64,000 bases of DNA from assembly GCA_016194905.1 (NCBI GenBank), contig JACQAP010000014.1, forward strand, positions 123,863 to 187,862. Reading direction: 5' to 3'. Each line of letters opens with the position of its first letter. Position 1 is the stretch's first letter. The notes beneath the pieces are model-generated. The model did no database searches. It saw only the letters and a list, made by a program, of their open reading frames with translations, and had not been told where the DNA came from. This DNA is from Betaproteobacteria bacterium. GTDB lineage: Bacteria; Pseudomonadota; Gammaproteobacteria; Burkholderiales; JACQAP01. This document shows, in pieces, positions 51,800-60,029 of the stretch. Both the position numbers and the translations under genes were made by a program.

Positions 51800-51894
51800 G
51801 CCCAACCCGGCGCTCAACCCGAGCGCCCAACGGCGTCGCCGTTGGGTCCCCGCCGCGCTGCGCGCGTCGGCGCCCGGTTAGCTCTGCGTTCGGC
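51800..51894 (+). other. attC site 4
   Basis: R'' GCCCAAC (51800-51806) and a slightly degenerate R' GTTCGGC (51888-51894). Inner pairs GCGCTCAACC and GGTTAGC, plus a central CCAACGGCGTCGCCGTTGG hairpin. 95 bases. Confidence 0.78.
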
Positions 51895-51962
51895 ACCTCG
51901 TGACGGTTCGTGCCTGTTGGTCCACTTGACAACAGACCGCTGGTGTTGGCATTATTGCCAAC

Positions 51963-52259
51963 ATGAAGGCTATCGAGCTCGTTCGCACTCGCCTTGCCTT
52001 TTCAGAAACCACGTTTGCCGAGTTGGTTCTTTGGCAGGTTCCCAAACCGGTGGCCGGCTCGACTCACGCGTTCAAGTATCGGCTTGCCTACGTGGTAGGC
52101 GGTGTATGCGTGGTGCGCTACGACAACGAGGTTGGCAAGGGCGATCACCGGCACTTCAATGGCAAGGAAAGTGCATACATCTTCAAGACCCCGGATAAAC
52201 TTATCGCTGACTTCCAGCGCGACATTGCGAGGTGGAACCGTGAAAACAGTGACTCTTGA
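51963..52259 (+). CDS. tumE: TumE-family toxin (DUF6516)
   Basis: A 98-residue protein with the TumE pattern: ELVLWQVPKPVAGSTHAFKY, LAYVVGGVCVVRYDNEVGKG, DHRHFNGKESAYIF, where YDNExGKGDHRH is the family signature. TumE is the toxin of the TumE/TumA type II systems. Its gene overlaps the antitoxin start by 20 bases. The pair is the whole content of integron cassette 5. Toxin-antitoxin cassettes are known to stabilise large cassette arrays. Confidence 0.85.
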   Translation: MKAIELVRTRLAFSETTFAELVLWQVPKPVAGSTHAFKYRLAYVVGGVCVVRYDNEVGKGDHRHFNGKESAYIFKTPDKLIADFQRDIARWNRENSDS

Positions 52260-52587
52260 CGTTCGCGCTCCGAGCGAATCCATGACGGACTTTGTACGCG
52301 TCTGGAAGACCGGTAAGCCGCAGAAATCTGCGCGCATCAGCTTTGCCACGCCGGAGCTTCTCTGGAAAGTACTCACCATCAAGCGCTGGGAGTTGCTCAA
52401 GGTACTGTGCGGCGCAGGTCCGGTCTCCATCCGCGAAGCAGCGCGTCGCGTTGGTCGCGACGTAAAGGCGGTGCACAGTGACATCACTGCGCTACTGAAC
52501 GCCGGAGTGCTTGACCGGGCAGAAGGGGGGGGAATTATCTTCCCGTTCGAGGCCGTAAAAGTCGAATTCCTGCTTCAGGCTGCGTAG
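52240..52587 (+). CDS. tumA: TumA-family antitoxin (HTH protein)
   Basis: A 115-residue DNA-binding antitoxin. The core reads ELLWKVLTIKRWELLKVLCG, AGPVSIREAARRVGRDVKAV, HSDITALLNAGVLDR, then a basic winged end FPFEAVKVEFLLQAA. This winged-helix layout and toxin-first gene order match TumA. Translation begins at GTG 52240 behind GAGGTGG, 20 bases inside the toxin gene. The stop lies 18 bases before attC 5. Confidence 0.85.
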   Translation: MKTVTLDVRAPSESMTDFVRVWKTGKPQKSARISFATPELLWKVLTIKRWELLKVLCGAGPVSIREAARRVGRDVKAVHSDITALLNAGVLDRAEGGGIIFPFEAVKVEFLLQAA

Positions 52588-52605
52588 CGCGGCTGCGCAG
52601 CCGGT

Positions 52606-52686
52606 GCCGAACCATGCCTTGCACCGGACGCTTCACCAGCGGCACAGCGCTTGCTGGTTTAGCGCCGGTGAAGGCAGTCGTTCCCC
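52606..52686 (+). other. attC site 5
   Basis: R'' GCCGAAC (52606-52612) and a degenerate R' GTTCCCC (52680-52686). Arms TGCCTTGCACCGG and CCGGTGAAGGCA pair with one offset base, typical of attC. 81 bases. Confidence 0.75.
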
Positions 52687-52711
52687 AGATAGATCATCGC
52701 GAGGACCCGCT

Positions 52712-52876
52712 ATGGACGAACGAGACATCCCGATCATTCTCCTCCAAACCATTCGGGGGACTATGCACCAGCCTTGCGGGCTGGAATGGAACTCACGAGA
52801 ACTCAGACCAGAATGCAAGGGGCCAGCCATTGTGATTTCAGGTTTAGGAGGCGAGGGGAAACCTAAATGGCGTTAG
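52712..52876 (+). CDS. small hypothetical protein (cassette 6)
   Basis: A 54-residue frame (MDERDIPIILLQTIRGTMHQ) with a weak GAGGA 10 bases before the start. It has no recognised domain. Amino-acid use is normal but nothing shows conservation. It could be a cassette gene or a chance frame. Confidence 0.35.
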   Translation: MDERDIPIILLQTIRGTMHQPCGLEWNSRELRPECKGPAIVISGLGGEGKPKWR

Positions 52877-52943
52877 CTGGCACAGCCAAATCATGGTTGT
52901 TTTGGGACTTTTTCTACAGCCTCGTTAGGGCGGAAGGAGAACA

Positions 52944-53225
52944 ATGAGTAGCGCGATGCCCGTATTAGTTGCCGTGATTGCTACGAGCGTTGTCGTAGGC
53001 GGCGCTGCATACATGGTTGGCAGCTATAGTGGCGAGGTCGATCAAGACGCTTGCTACTCCGACACGCTCGAGCTGATTCGATCGTTTGAACAGCATGCAG
53101 ATGCGGAGCAGATAAAGGGCCTGATGGAGAAACTTTCTCGGGCCGATTACGAAACAAACTGCCGCAAAGTGATGGAAGCAGTCGCAGAGTATGCGAAGGC
53201 GCAAGGTGAATCTCGTGCGCCCTGA
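52944..53225 (+). CDS. small membrane-anchored hypothetical protein (cassette 6)
   Basis: A 93-residue protein: N-terminal hydrophobic segment PVLVAVIATSVVVGGAAYMV, then a soluble acidic helical tail DACYSDTLELIRSFEQHADA, EQIKGLMEKLSRADY. It is not recognised. A strong GGAAGGAG precedes the ATG. It ends inside attC 7, the normal cassette geometry, so it is a real cassette gene. Confidence 0.7.
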   Translation: MSSAMPVLVAVIATSVVVGGAAYMVGSYSGEVDQDACYSDTLELIRSFEQHADAEQIKGLMEKLSRADYETNCRKVMEAVAEYAKAQGESRAP

Positions 53226-53309
53226 CAAGCGGCTTCAGAACGGCCGCAAAGGTGCTCGCACCTTTGTCCCCTCCCGTTGGCCGGCGGCATCTGAGCCGCG
53301 GCGTTAGGT
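53220..53309 (+). other. attC site 7 (last clear site of the array)
   Basis: R' is GTTAGGT (53303-53309); R'' is the degenerate CCCTGAC (53220-53226). Inner arms GCGGCTTCAGA and TCTGAGCCGC pair with one extrahelical base, the hallmark by which attC strand choice is made. 90 bases. The possible site 6 near 52870-52930 is too degraded to count. Confidence 0.85.
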
Positions 53310-53321
53310 TTGGGAGGAGCC

Positions 53322-54320
53322 ATGTTTGTCACGATGCTTCGCCGTCTTTGGTCTGCTCTGCCACGGGTGCTAGCGATCTTGTTGCTGAGCGCACCGTCGA
53401 TCTTCGCGGCCGCGAAGGACGTCTATCCCTCGAAGCTTGTTCGGATCATCTACGCGTCCGGAGCCGGTACTTCCGGTGATGTCCGGACCCGGCTGTTAGC
53501 CGAGAAATTGTCGGCTCGGCTTGGGCAGCGATTCATCGTCGAGAACAAACCTGGTGCCGCAACGACCTTGGCAACGAAGATCGTTGCTGACGCGAAACCG
53601 GACGGCTATGTGCTGCTCGCGACCTTCACGCCAGCCCTCCCGGTCGGGCCGCTGCTCTACAAGGATGCCGGATACGACCCGATCGCTTCGTTTAGCGCCA
53701 TCGCCATATTCGCCCAGGGCTCGCCCTTCCTCGTCGTGCATCCTTCCGTGCCGGCGAAGACGGTCAAGGAGTTCGTGGCACTCGCGAAGGCCAAGCCCGG
53801 CTCGATAGCCTTCGCCCATGCCGGCTTGGGCAATGCCACTCATCTCCCCGCAGAGATGTTTCGCCGAGCAACTGGCGTTGACGTGCTCTACGTGCCCTAC
53901 AAGAGCGAAGCACATGCTCTTCCCGACTTGCTAAGCGGGCAGGTCTCCGCGGCATTTGCCTACACCGTCGTCGCCGTCCCTCAGATCAAAGCCGGCAAGC
54001 TGCGCGCCTTGGCCGTCGCCCGCGCGGAACGCAATCCGGCGTTGCCTGACGTGCCCACGCTGGCGGAGGCCGGCTACCCGGGCTGCGAGTTTCACGCGAC
54101 GATGCTGCTTCTGGGCCCTGCGGGCCTCCCTGGGGAGATCATCTCTCTCCTGAACAAGGAGATCGCCGCTATTATGCAAGAGCAGGAAGTGCGCTCCTTT
54201 TACGAGACGACGGGCGCTGATCCCGTCTACGGGACACCGGAGCAGGTGCGAGCGCTGATTGCCCGCGAGACGGAGATGAACATTGCGCTTGTCAAGGCAC
54301 TCGACATAAAGCCTGAATGA
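53322..54320 (+). CDS. Bug/TctC-family tripartite tricarboxylate transporter binding protein
   Basis: A 332-residue periplasmic binding protein with a signal peptide (LAILLLSAPSIFAAAKD). It shows the Bug pattern: YPSKLVRIIYASGAGTSGDV, QRFIVENKPGAATTLATKIV, AKPDGYVLL, ITFAHAGLGNATHLPAEMF-like and VLYVPYKSEAHALPDLLSGQ. No TctAB membrane subunits are nearby; orphan Bug genes are a betaproteobacterial trait. The ATG is behind GGGAGGAG and lies only 13 bases after attC 7's R' core. It is either the last cassette, lacking its own attC, or the chromosomal flank. Confidence 0.92.
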   Translation: MFVTMLRRLWSALPRVLAILLLSAPSIFAAAKDVYPSKLVRIIYASGAGTSGDVRTRLLAEKLSARLGQRFIVENKPGAATTLATKIVADAKPDGYVLLATFTPALPVGPLLYKDAGYDPIASFSAIAIFAQGSPFLVVHPSVPAKTVKEFVALAKAKPGSIAFAHAGLGNATHLPAEMFRRATGVDVLYVPYKSEAHALPDLLSGQVSAAFAYTVVAVPQIKAGKLRALAVARAERNPALPDVPTLAEAGYPGCEFHATMLLLGPAGLPGEIISLLNKEIAAIMQEQEVRSFYETTGADPVYGTPEQVRALIARETEMNIALVKALDIKPE

Positions 54321-54369
54321 AGCGGGTCGCATGCATCAAGACCGTAGCAATCTTCGATCGTCCGCGATA

Positions 54370-54923
54370 ATGAAGCGCGCAACTTCCGAGGCGCCGACTC
54401 CGTATGGCGCCGTCTCAGCGGTGCGCAGTTTTCCGCCGATCGAAAATCGCGCGGCCCGAGTCCTCGTGCTCGGCAGCATGCCGGGAGCGGCGTCGTTGCT
54501 GGCCGGCCGGTACTACGCTTACCCGCGCAATGCGTTCTGGCCGATCATGGGAGAGTTGTTCGGCGCCGGTCCAACGATTTCTTATGAGAAGCGTGTCCTG
54601 ATCCTAAGGCGTGCCGGCCTGGCGTTATGGGATGTCATGGCGTCCTGCATCCGCGAGGGCAGCCTGGACGCCGATATCGACGAAGCGTCGATCATACCGA
54701 ACGACTTCCGCGCGTTCTTCGCAACGCATTCGCGCGTGAGGTACGTGTTCTTCAATGGCGCGAAGGCCGAGAACTGTTTTCGCCGAACCGTGCGGCCGCA
54801 TTTTTCCGATTGCGGCCTGCATTTACCCGCCTGCCGTCGACCAGCCCCGCGCATGCGTCGCTGTCGTTGCCGCAAAAACTCAAAGCCTGGCGGGCCGTCG
54901 CCGATGCACTGGCAAAAGAATAG
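54370..54923 (+). pseudogene. DNA-deoxyinosine glycosylase-like gene with a frameshift
   Basis: The first 150 residues match the hypoxanthine/uracil-DNA glycosylase-like family: ARVLVLGSMPGAASLLAGRY, YAYPRNAFWPIMGELFG, LRRAGLALWDVMASCIREGS. From about 54825 the correct C-terminus (FTRLPSTSPAHASLSLPQKL, KAWRAVADALAKE) is in another frame, ending at 54921-54923, while the original frame runs on as basic nonsense to 54969. The gene therefore carries one frameshift near 54823-54830. This is a recent loss or a sequence error. The C-terminal LPSTSPA motif is needed for function in the family. Confidence 0.75.
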
Positions 54924-55000
54924 CGGGAACCGAAAGGTGTCCACCCCGGCCCGCTCCCTTGTCCGGTGACGTCGGCCGCGGATTGGGACAGAATGGTGCG

Positions 55001-55660
55001 ATGCTGCACGAGCGATTCAGACCGGAGAATCCGGGGACAGGTCGACTGCTGCTCGCGGTCACGGCAGCCTGCCTGTGCACCGTTGCCGTGTCCGCGGACC
55101 AGGCCGGGTTTTCGGGCAAGGTCGTGGTCGAACTGCTGGACGGCATCGAGTTCGCCTACAAGCTGCGCCTGCTGGACGATTTTGCGTTCACGGACGCCGG
55201 CGGCAAGGTGTGGCTCGCCCGCAAGGGCGGCATACTCGACGGCGAATCCGTCCCGCGCGAACTTTACTCCCTGGGCGGCCTGCCTTACCCCTCCGAGTAT
55301 CGAAGAGCCGCGGTCGTTCACGACTATTTCTGCGGTGTCAGGACGGAACCGTGGCGTCAGGTGCACCGCACGTTCTACCATGCGAGCATCGTAGAAGGCG
55401 TGAGCGAAGCCCAGGCCAAAGCGTTGTACGCGGTCGTCTACGCGGGCGGCTGGCGGTGGGAGCAGAAAGGGTCGAGCTGTTATCGCTCCTGCCACGCGGC
55501 AGCGGCGTCACTGGCCTGGAAGCCGGCCGCCATACCGGCAGAGGTCCAGCCCGTCCTGCAGTGGATCGCGCAGGATGGACCGACTCTCGATGAAATCGAC
55601 GTGCGCATGGACGCCGTGATCAGGAAACCGGGACCGCACTTGTTCGCACAGAGATACTGA
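55001..55660 (+). CDS. DUF1353 protein, exported
   Basis: A 219-residue protein with an N-terminal hydrophobic signal (LLLAVTAACLCTVAVSADQA) and a DUF1353 domain: FTDAGGKVWLARKGGILDGE, SVPRELYSLGG, YRRAAVVHDYFCG. The family is small, of unknown function, with phage and chromosomal members; the HD pair in VVHDYF suggests a metal site. The start ATG 55001 is chosen because the signal peptide follows; longer frames run through the glycosylase remnant. Confidence 0.8.
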   Translation: MLHERFRPENPGTGRLLLAVTAACLCTVAVSADQAGFSGKVVVELLDGIEFAYKLRLLDDFAFTDAGGKVWLARKGGILDGESVPRELYSLGGLPYPSEYRRAAVVHDYFCGVRTEPWRQVHRTFYHASIVEGVSEAQAKALYAVVYAGGWRWEQKGSSCYRSCHAAAASLAWKPAAIPAEVQPVLQWIAQDGPTLDEIDVRMDAVIRKPGPHLFAQRY

Positions 55661-55683
55661 TCGGAGTCGCCGGCGCCGCTGCA

Positions 55684-55878
55684 TCAGCAGCAGCGGCTTA
55701 CCTTGCTCCATTTCTCGTCCTGCCGCAGTTTGAAGAATTGCGGCCGCGTCAGAACCGGCTCGCCGGCGTGCGCCTGTTTCTGATGCGTAATATAGCGCTC
55801 ATAGGCGTCGTCCCCGGTGACCTGCCGCAGGTAGCGCCACAGGTGCTTCGGCAGGTGCTTCAGTTCTTCGCGGATCAT
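55684..55878 (-). CDS. YbdD/YjiX family small protein
   Basis: A 64-residue protein reading LKHLPKHLWRYLRQVTGDDA, YERYITHQKQAHAGEPVLTR, PQFFKLRQDEKWSKVSRCC. It is the YbdD/YjiX (DUF466) family, which is found next to CstA-type peptide/pyruvate carriers and is thought to be needed for their function. Here it lies seven bases after cstA on the same strand. Confidence 0.92.
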   Translation of the reverse strand: MIREELKHLPKHLWRYLRQVTGDDAYERYITHQKQAHAGEPVLTRPQFFKLRQDEKWSKVSRCC

Positions 55879-55885
55879 GGCGGGT

Positions 55886-57964
55886 TCAGTGCGACGACGT
55901 GACCATGTCCGGATCGAGCCGCGTTTTGATGTATGTCGATTCCGAGAGCGGCAGCACCGCCTTGCCGGAGCGTATCCGCAGCGACATGCGCAGCATGTCG
56001 AAAATCACCACCCACAGCATGATCGCGAAGAATAGCGCGAGGGCGGCATCGATCTGCTGGCCGATGATCAATTGCGGCGCCACCGCGGCGCGATCAGGCG
56101 GCAGCGTGCCGGCGGCGAGTTTCTCCGCCATGCTGGCCGCGCCGGACAGGAAACCGATGGCGGGGTTCGGGCTGAACACTTTTTCCATCGCGGCGCTGGT
56201 GCAGACGATCGCCAGCCAGGTAAGCGGCAGGCCGGTCACCCATGCATAGCGTGCCTTGCCCATCTTGATGATGATGCCGGTCGCCACTGAAAGCGCAATG
56301 CCCGCCAGCAACTGATTGGAAATGCCGAACAGCGGCCACAGGATGTTGACGCCGCCCAGCGGATCCTTCACGCCCTGCCAAAGGAAGTAACCCCATGCGG
56401 CGACGAAGATCAGGCTGGACAGCACGGTCATCGGATAGGAAGACACGTTGCCCATCGGCTTCCAGACGTGTTTCAGGATGTCCTGCAGCATGAAGCGGCC
56501 GACCCGCGTGCCGGCGTCCAGCGTGGTCAGGATGAACAACACCTCGAACATGATTGCGAAGTGATACCACATCGACAGCAGCGTATTGCCGAAGGTGCTG
56601 CTGAAAATCGTTGCCATGCCTACCGCCAGCGAGGGTGCGCCGCCGGTGCGTGCGAACAATGTCTTCTCGCCCATCTCCTTCGCCAGCATTGCCATCTGAT
56701 CGACGCTGACCGGGAATCCCCACGACGAAATGGTCGCGACGGCCGCCGCGGCCTCCTTGCCAACCACGCCAGCCGGGCTGTTGATCGCGAAGAACACGCC
56801 GGGATCGAGAACGCAGGCTGCGACCACGGCCATGATGCCGACGAAGGATTCCAGGGCCATCGAGCCATAGCCGATCATGCGGATGTCGCGTTCATTCGGC
56901 AGCAGTTTCGGAGTCGTGCCGGAAGACACCAGCGAATGGAAGCCGGAAATCGCGCCGCAGGCGATGGTGATGAACACGAACGGGAACAAGGTGCCCTTGA
57001 AGATCGGGCCGGTGCCGTCGATGAACTGGGTCAGCGCGGGCATCTTCATATCCGGCGCCAGTACCAGGATGGAGATGGCGAGCAGGAACACCACGCCGAG
57101 CTTCAGGAATGTCGACAGGTAATCGCGCGGCGCCAGCAACAGCCACACCGGCAGCGTCGCGGCGGCGAAACCGTAGATCATGACGAACCAGGCGACGGAT
57201 TCGCCGCTCCAGTCGAACAGGCCGCGCAGCGATTCGTTGTGGTCGACCCAACCGCCGCCGCCGACGCAGACGAGCAGCAGCGCGATGCCGATCAGCGAGC
57301 CTTCCAGCACGCGGCCCGGACGGATGCCGCGCATATAGATGCCGATCAGCATCGCCACCGGGATCGTGCCCAGCACCGTGGTGGTGGCCCAGGGGCTGTG
57401 CTTCATGGCGTTGACGATCACCAGGCCCAGCACCGCGATCAGGATCAGCATGATCAGCATGGTGCCGATCATTGCCGCCCAGCCGCCCAAGGGTCCGAGT
57501 TCGTCGCGCGCCATCTGGCCCAGGCTGCGGCCATCGCGCCGCGTCGAGCAGAACATGATCACCATGTCCTGCACGCAACCGCCGAGCACAGCGCCTGCCA
57601 GGATCCACAGCGTGCCGGGGAGGTAGCCGAATTGCATCGCCAGTGTCGGGCCGATCAGCGGACCGGGGCCGGCGATCGCGGCGAAGTGATGGCCGAATGT
57701 CACCCATCTGTTGGTCGGCACGAAATCGCGGCCGTTGTTGAACCGTTCCGCCGGCGTGGCGCGGGTTTCGTCGAGCACCAGCACCTTGGCGCAAATCCAT
57801 GCGCTGTAGAAGCGGTACGCAACCAGATAGGTGCAGATGGCGGCCGCCACGAACCAGATGGCGTTGATCGACTCGCCGCGGTGGATGGCGATGCCGCCGA
57901 TGGCGGACGCGCCGACGATGGCAATGGCGAGCCACATCAGCTTGCTCAGAACGGTCTTTGGCAT
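55886..57964 (-). CDS. cstA: carbon starvation protein CstA (peptide/pyruvate transporter)
   Basis: About 692 residues with some sixteen to eighteen transmembrane segments. Landmarks: RFNNGRDFVPTNRWVTFGHH, FAAIAGPGPLIGPTLAMQFG, CSTRRDGRSLGQMARDELGP and ISGFHSLVSSGTTPK, all conserved in CstA/BtsT carriers. These proteins import peptides or pyruvate. The start ATG 57964 has GGAGGAG before it. It heads a two-gene operon with ybdD. Confidence 0.96.
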   Translation of the reverse strand: MPKTVLSKLMWLAIAIVGASAIGGIAIHRGESINAIWFVAAAICTYLVAYRFYSAWICAKVLVLDETRATPAERFNNGRDFVPTNRWVTFGHHFAAIAGPGPLIGPTLAMQFGYLPGTLWILAGAVLGGCVQDMVIMFCSTRRDGRSLGQMARDELGPLGGWAAMIGTMLIMLILIAVLGLVIVNAMKHSPWATTTVLGTIPVAMLIGIYMRGIRPGRVLEGSLIGIALLLVCVGGGGWVDHNESLRGLFDWSGESVAWFVMIYGFAAATLPVWLLLAPRDYLSTFLKLGVVFLLAISILVLAPDMKMPALTQFIDGTGPIFKGTLFPFVFITIACGAISGFHSLVSSGTTPKLLPNERDIRMIGYGSMALESFVGIMAVVAACVLDPGVFFAINSPAGVVGKEAAAAVATISSWGFPVSVDQMAMLAKEMGEKTLFARTGGAPSLAVGMATIFSSTFGNTLLSMWYHFAIMFEVLFILTTLDAGTRVGRFMLQDILKHVWKPMGNVSSYPMTVLSSLIFVAAWGYFLWQGVKDPLGGVNILWPLFGISNQLLAGIALSVATGIIIKMGKARYAWVTGLPLTWLAIVCTSAAMEKVFSPNPAIGFLSGAASMAEKLAAGTLPPDRAAVAPQLIIGQQIDAALALFFAIMLWVVIFDMLRMSLRIRSGKAVLPLSESTYIKTRLDPDMVTSSH

Positions 57965-58132
57965 GTCTCCTCCGGATGTTTTTTTGGCCTGCCTCGGCAT
58001 GACCTCTGGACACGGTCACCGGGCGGCTGCTCGGACCGGGCAATGATAGCAGTTAGGCCCGGGCGCGACACCATGCGCCGCACAGCGGAAATGGCGCCTC
58101 GCCAAAGCGGCGGGGGAGTGAGGGCGCAATGG

Positions 58133-58138
58133 TACAAT
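58133..58138 (+). promoter_or_regulatory. possible -10 hexamer of glyA promoter
   Basis: TACAAT lies 45 bases before the glyA start in a GC-rich surrounding, the usual spacing for a sigma-70 promoter with short leader. A convincing -35 box is not seen, so the assignment is tentative. Confidence 0.4.
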
Positions 58139-58182
58139 TCGCGCCTTCCCGCAATGCTAAAACCCCACTCCTTTCCCATCCC

Positions 58183-59430
58183 ATGTTTCTCTCGAGCCAG
58201 AACGTTCAGGAATTCGACGCCGAATTGTGGCAGGCCATGCAGTCGGAAGTGCAGCGCCAGGAAGACCACATCGAGCTGATTGCTTCGGAAAACTACACCA
58301 GCCCGCGCGTGCTGCAGGCGCAGGGCTCGGTGCTGACCAACAAATATGCCGAAGGCTACCCGGGCAAGCGCTATTACGGCGGCTGCGAATTCGTCGACGT
58401 CGCCGAGCAACTGGCGATCGACCGTGCCAAGGCGCTGTTCAAGGCGGATTTCGCCAATGTGCAGCCGCATTCCGGCTCGCAGGCGAACCAAGCGGTGTAT
58501 GCCGCCGCATTGAAGGCGGGCGACACCCTCCTCGGCCTGGCGCTCGCTTCCGGCGGACACCTGACGCACGGCTCGCCGGTCAATCTTTCGGGCAAGCTGT
58601 ACAACGCGGTGGCGTACGGGCTGAACGACAGGGAAGAAGTCGATTACGACCAGGTCGAGAGACTGGCGAAGGAGCACAAGCCGAAAATGATCGTGGCGGG
58701 CGCGTCGGCGTATTCGCTGACCTTCGACTGGAAACGCTTTCGGGAAATTGCGGACTCGGTCGGTGCCTACCTGTTCGTCGACATGGCGCACTACGCCGGC
58801 CTGATAGCGGCCGGTGTCTATCCCAGTCCGGTCGGCATCGCCGATTTCGTGACCACGACGACGCACAAGACGTTGCGCGGCCCGCGTGGCGGCATCATCC
58901 TGGCAAAAGCCGAATACGAGAAACTCATCAATTCGGCGATTTTTCCCGGTATCCAGGGCGGACCGCTGATGCACGTGATCGCAGCGAAGGCGGTTGCGCT
59001 GAAGGAAGCCATGGAGCCGGCCTTCCGCGACTACCAGACGCAGGTACTATCCGGCGCGCGCAAAATGGCGGCGACGCTGCAGAAGCGCGGACTGCGTATC
59101 GTCTCCGGCCGCACCGATTGCCACCTGTTCCTGCTCGACCTGCGCGCCAAGAAAATCACCGGCAAGGACGCGGAAGCGGTGCTCGGCCGCGCGCATATCA
59201 CCGTGAACAAGAACGCAATCCCGAACGATCCGGAAAAGCCTTTCGTGACCAGCGGCGTGCGCATCGGCTCGCCGGCGATGACCACGCGCGGTTTCAAGGA
59301 TGCGCAAGCGGAGCAACTTGCCAACCTGATCGCCGACGTGCTGGACGCGCCGAACGACGAAGCGAATATCAAGCGCGTCGCAAACGATGTGAAGGCGATG
59401 TGCGCGAAGTTTCCGGTTTACGGGAAGTGA
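58183..59430 (+). CDS. glyA: serine hydroxymethyltransferase
   Basis: A 415-residue PLP enzyme converting serine and tetrahydrofolate to glycine and methylene-tetrahydrofolate. PLP Lys229 is in [51 protein letters not shown] and [18 protein letters not shown] are intact. The length is standard. It heads the cluster with nrdR and the riboflavin genes, in the order typical of betaproteobacteria. ATG 58183 matches the usual N-terminus ([12 protein letters not shown]). Confidence 0.98.
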   Translation: MFLSSQNVQEFDAELWQAMQSEVQRQEDHIELIASENYTSPRVLQAQGSVLTNKYAEGYPGKRYYGGCEFVDVAEQLAIDRAKALFKADFANVQPHSGSQANQAVYAAALKAGDTLLGLALASGGHLTHGSPVNLSGKLYNAVAYGLNDREEVDYDQVERLAKEHKPKMIVAGASAYSLTFDWKRFREIADSVGAYLFVDMAHYAGLIAAGVYPSPVGIADFVTTTTHKTLRGPRGGIILAKAEYEKLINSAIFPGIQGGPLMHVIAAKAVALKEAMEPAFRDYQTQVLSGARKMAATLQKRGLRIVSGRTDCHLFLLDLRAKKITGKDAEAVLGRAHITVNKNAIPNDPEKPFVTSGVRIGSPAMTTRGFKDAQAEQLANLIADVLDAPNDEANIKRVANDVKAMCAKFPVYGK

Positions 59431-59551
59431 TCGTGAATGCGGTGTCCACGGGATACCGGGCTACGCCCATAAATACCGCGAATGTCGTGAATACCGTTCG
59501 GCTTTCCGCCGGTCATCAGTCACCAATCACCAGTCACTAATCACTGCCTTC
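59431..59551. repeat. GTGAAT-type and CACCAATCAC-type repeats between glyA and nrdR
   Basis: ATCGTGAATGCGGTG and TAAATACCGCGAATG, then GTCACCAATCACCAGTCACT, form low-complexity near-repeats. They resemble the inverted GTGAATATCGTGAA unit at 62816 and the tract at 48055. No gene lies here. Confidence 0.6.
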
Positions 59552-60025
59552 ATGAAGTGCCCCTTCTGCAAGCATCCCGACACGCAGGTCGTCGACTCCC
59601 GGGTCAACGAAGAAGGGGACAGCATTCGCCGGCGCCGGCGTTGCCTGTCGTGCGACAAGCGCTTCACGACCTACGAACACGCGGAGTTGCGCTTGCCGCA
59701 GATCGTAAAGTCGAACGGGTATCGGGAACTGTTCGACGAGGAAAAACTGCGCGTCGGTTTCAACCGGGCACTGCACAAGCGGCCGGTGTCCGCGGATCTG
59801 GTGGATGACGCGATGGAACGCGTCAAGCAGAAATTGCTGTCGCTTGGCGAACGCGAAGTCGATTCGCGCCGCCTGGGCGAGATGGTCATGCGCGAACTCT
59901 ACAAGCTCGACAAGGTGGCCTACATCCGTTTCGCATCGGTGTACCGCGACTTCCAGGACGTCGAGGATTTTCGCAACGCGGTGAAGGAAGTGCAGAAGCC
60001 CGCCGCGCGCCGCAAGACTAGGTAG
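59552..60025 (+). CDS. nrdR: transcriptional repressor NrdR
   Basis: A 157-residue zinc-ribbon/ATP-cone repressor of ribonucleotide reductase genes. The zinc ribbon has Cys3, Cys6, Cys31 and Cys34 ([20 protein letters not shown]). The ATP-cone domain begins [20 protein letters not shown] and contains [20 protein letters not shown]. In betaproteobacteria nrdR sits between glyA and ribD, as here. Five bases separate its stop from ribD. Confidence 0.98.
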   Translation: MKCPFCKHPDTQVVDSRVNEEGDSIRRRRRCLSCDKRFTTYEHAELRLPQIVKSNGYRELFDEEKLRVGFNRALHKRPVSADLVDDAMERVKQKLLSLGEREVDSRRLGEMVMRELYKLDKVAYIRFASVYRDFQDVEDFRNAVKEVQKPAARRKTR

Positions 60026-60029
60026 GCGC

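Noticed and set aside
52866..52930. Possible attC 6 before the small membrane-protein gene
   Set aside because: Contains GTTAGCT and GTTAGGG near the expected place, but no paired R'' end could be found, so it is not counted among the attC sites.
56468..58279. Long plus-strand frame (603 codons) opposite cstA
   Set aside because: Antisense shadow full of His/Gln/Arg, produced by high GC third positions; no recognisable protein.
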